This document shows, piece after piece, positions 5,929 through 6,623 of a stretch of 6,623 nt of DNA. Made by a program: the position numbers and the translations under genes. This DNA comes from an uncultured Phycisphaerae bacterium (GTDB lineage Bacteria > Planctomycetota > Phycisphaerae > Sedimentisphaerales > Anaerohalosphaeraceae): the NCBI GenBank assembly GCA_937995495.1, contig CALKKA010000197.1, forward strand, positions 1-6,623, read 5' to 3'. Every line of letters starts with the position of its first letter. The stretch's first letter is position 1. Under the pieces are notes generated by a model. It had not been told where the DNA came from. It searched no databases and saw only the letters and a list, made by a program, of their open reading frames with translations.

Positions 5929-6409
5929 ATGAATCGAGATCAAAAATATCCACCCACAGGTCGGCTTCTCGTTCAGTCAGGCCATGGCGCTTTTCAGCCG
6001 GTTCGGGTGCAGGTCGATTGGCCTGTTTTTCAAGACGAGCCAAGAGCGTCTGCCAGAACAGATCTGCAGGAACATCGATGGCTTTTCGTTTGGAAGCCGC
6101 TTTGCGGATACGGCGATCCGAACTAACCACCACCAAACTCTTGGGAGCGGTGTTATCAGTAATCTTGTCCTCGATAATGTCATCGGCCTCGCAGGATGGG
6201 CCTGAGAAATAAACTTCCAGAGAGGGAATCCCGCCAAAAGCGGCTTTGTCGGGTGGACCAATCCCGTCAAAGACCACATGCCCGTGATCACGCACACTGT
6301 TGAGGTAGTCCGAAACAGCCCGGCACATTTGAACATCCGTCAATTCAGAAAACTCCTCGGTTTTCTGGACTGCCCGGAGCAGGTTGTAGCCGTCGATCAG
6401 ATACGGCAT
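5927..6409 (-). CDS. YacP/Rae1-like NYN-domain ribonuclease
   Basis: This is a 160-residue cytoplasmic protein of the YacP-type NYN (PIN-like) family. Bacillus subtilis YacP, renamed Rae1, is a ribosome-associated endoribonuclease that cleaves mRNA; whether this distant relative does the same is inference. The PIN-like acidic metal site is intact: Asp6 in LIDGYNLL, Asp48 in VVFDG, Asp76/Asp77 in EADDIIE, and Asp98 in VVSSDRRI. Most of the protein is the single domain (1-125), followed by a Pro/Ala-rich stretch and a short acidic-aromatic tail (about 146-160, ending FDLDS). ATG 6409 is 3 bases after the dihydroorotase stop, with AAGG 8 bases upstream inside that gene, so the two are probably co-transcribed. 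The stop abuts the terminator stem. Family assignment is confident; the cellular target is not known. Confidence 0.9.
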   Translation of the reverse strand: MPYLIDGYNLLRAVQKTEEFSELTDVQMCRAVSDYLNSVRDHGHVVFDGIGPPDKAAFGGIPSLEVYFSGPSCEADDIIEDKITDNTAPKSLVVVSSDRRIRKAASKRKAIDVPADLFWQTLLARLEKQANRPAPEPAEKRHGLTEREADLWVDIFDLDS

Positions 6410-6412
6410 TGC

Positions 6413-6623
6413 TTAAGCCTTCGCTTCATATCGAAGTTCACCGGCGACCAGCGTATACAAAACTTTTCCCTTCACATTCCACCCCTGATACGGACAGTTG
6501 CGACTCTTGGAATAGAATTTATTTGCATCGATCGACCACTGAGCATCGGGATCGATAATGACAATATCGGCACGGTCGTCTACTGCTAAACTGCCCTTCT
6601 GTGCATTAATGATCTCTGCAGGA
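6413..6623 (-). CDS. pyrC: Dihydroorotase, C-terminal part (5' end outside the window)
   Basis: Dihydroorotase closes carbamoyl-aspartate to dihydroorotate, the third step of pyrimidine synthesis, in the cytoplasm. Only the last 70 or so codons are present. The translation shows the typical class I C-terminus: an amidohydrolase-like core strand ADIVIIDPDAQW, then the family-specific block SKSRNCPYQGWNVKGKV, then LYTLVAGELRYE. The metal-binding histidines and catalytic aspartate lie upstream of the window and cannot be checked. TAA at 6413-6415 is followed 3 bases later by the YacP-like start. The product could in principle be a pseudo-dihydroorotase (pyrC-like, inactive partner of PyrB), which this fragment cannot exclude. 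Confidence 0.9.
   Translation of the reverse strand, partial: PAEIINAQKGSLAVDDRADIVIIDPDAQWSIDANKFYSKSRNCPYQGWNVKGKVLYTLVAGELRYEAKA

Overview
The window (about 50% G+C, rising to roughly 75% in the first 120 bases) looks like chromosomal DNA of a Gram-negative-type bacterium with an outer membrane. It encodes a TolC-like outer-membrane lipoprotein, a periplasmic adaptor and a beta-barrel porin. Paired EF-hands on a secreted adaptor, a YacP-type NYN protein beside dihydroorotase and a coiled-coil porin together suggest Planctomycetota, perhaps Phycisphaerae. That placement is inference; no rRNA or marker gene is present.

Layout. Positions 1-4080, minus strand: a three-gene tripartite efflux operon transcribed leftward, in the order TolC-like lipoprotein (2434-4080), MacA/HlyD-type adaptor with an unusual C-terminal EF-hand pair (506-2473), and MacB/LolD-type ABC ATPase (from 509, cut by the left edge). 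The genes overlap by 40 and 4 bases, so translation is probably coupled. The FtsX/MacB-type permease expected in such a system is not visible and would lie beyond position 1. Positions 4081-4540: a 460-base divergent intergenic region. It holds a near-consensus sigma70-type promoter for the efflux operon (TTGAAA, 17 bp, TATAAT), a roughly 170-nt leader RNA with inverted repeats, a weaker promoter for the porin, and several repeats that could be operators. Positions 4541-5815, plus strand: a 424-residue porin with signal peptide, short coiled coil and beta-barrel. Positions 5816-5926: a short convergent gap with a strong stem-loop that can serve as terminator on both strands. Positions 5927-6623, minus strand: the end of dihydroorotase (pyrC, cut by the right edge) followed 3 bases later by a YacP/Rae1-like NYN-domain ribonuclease gene, likely co-transcribed.

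How it works together. The ATPase, adaptor and TolC-like protein should form an ATP-driven envelope-spanning pump or lipid/peptide exporter whose substrate cannot be read from the sequence. The porin is divergent and may share regulation but is not an evident pump part. The pyrC-yacP pair is an unrelated housekeeping unit. The most unusual element is the acidic, potentially calcium-binding EF-hand pair plus Gly/Pro/Arg tail on the periplasmic adaptor. I found no tRNA, rRNA, CRISPR array, insertion sequence or phage gene.
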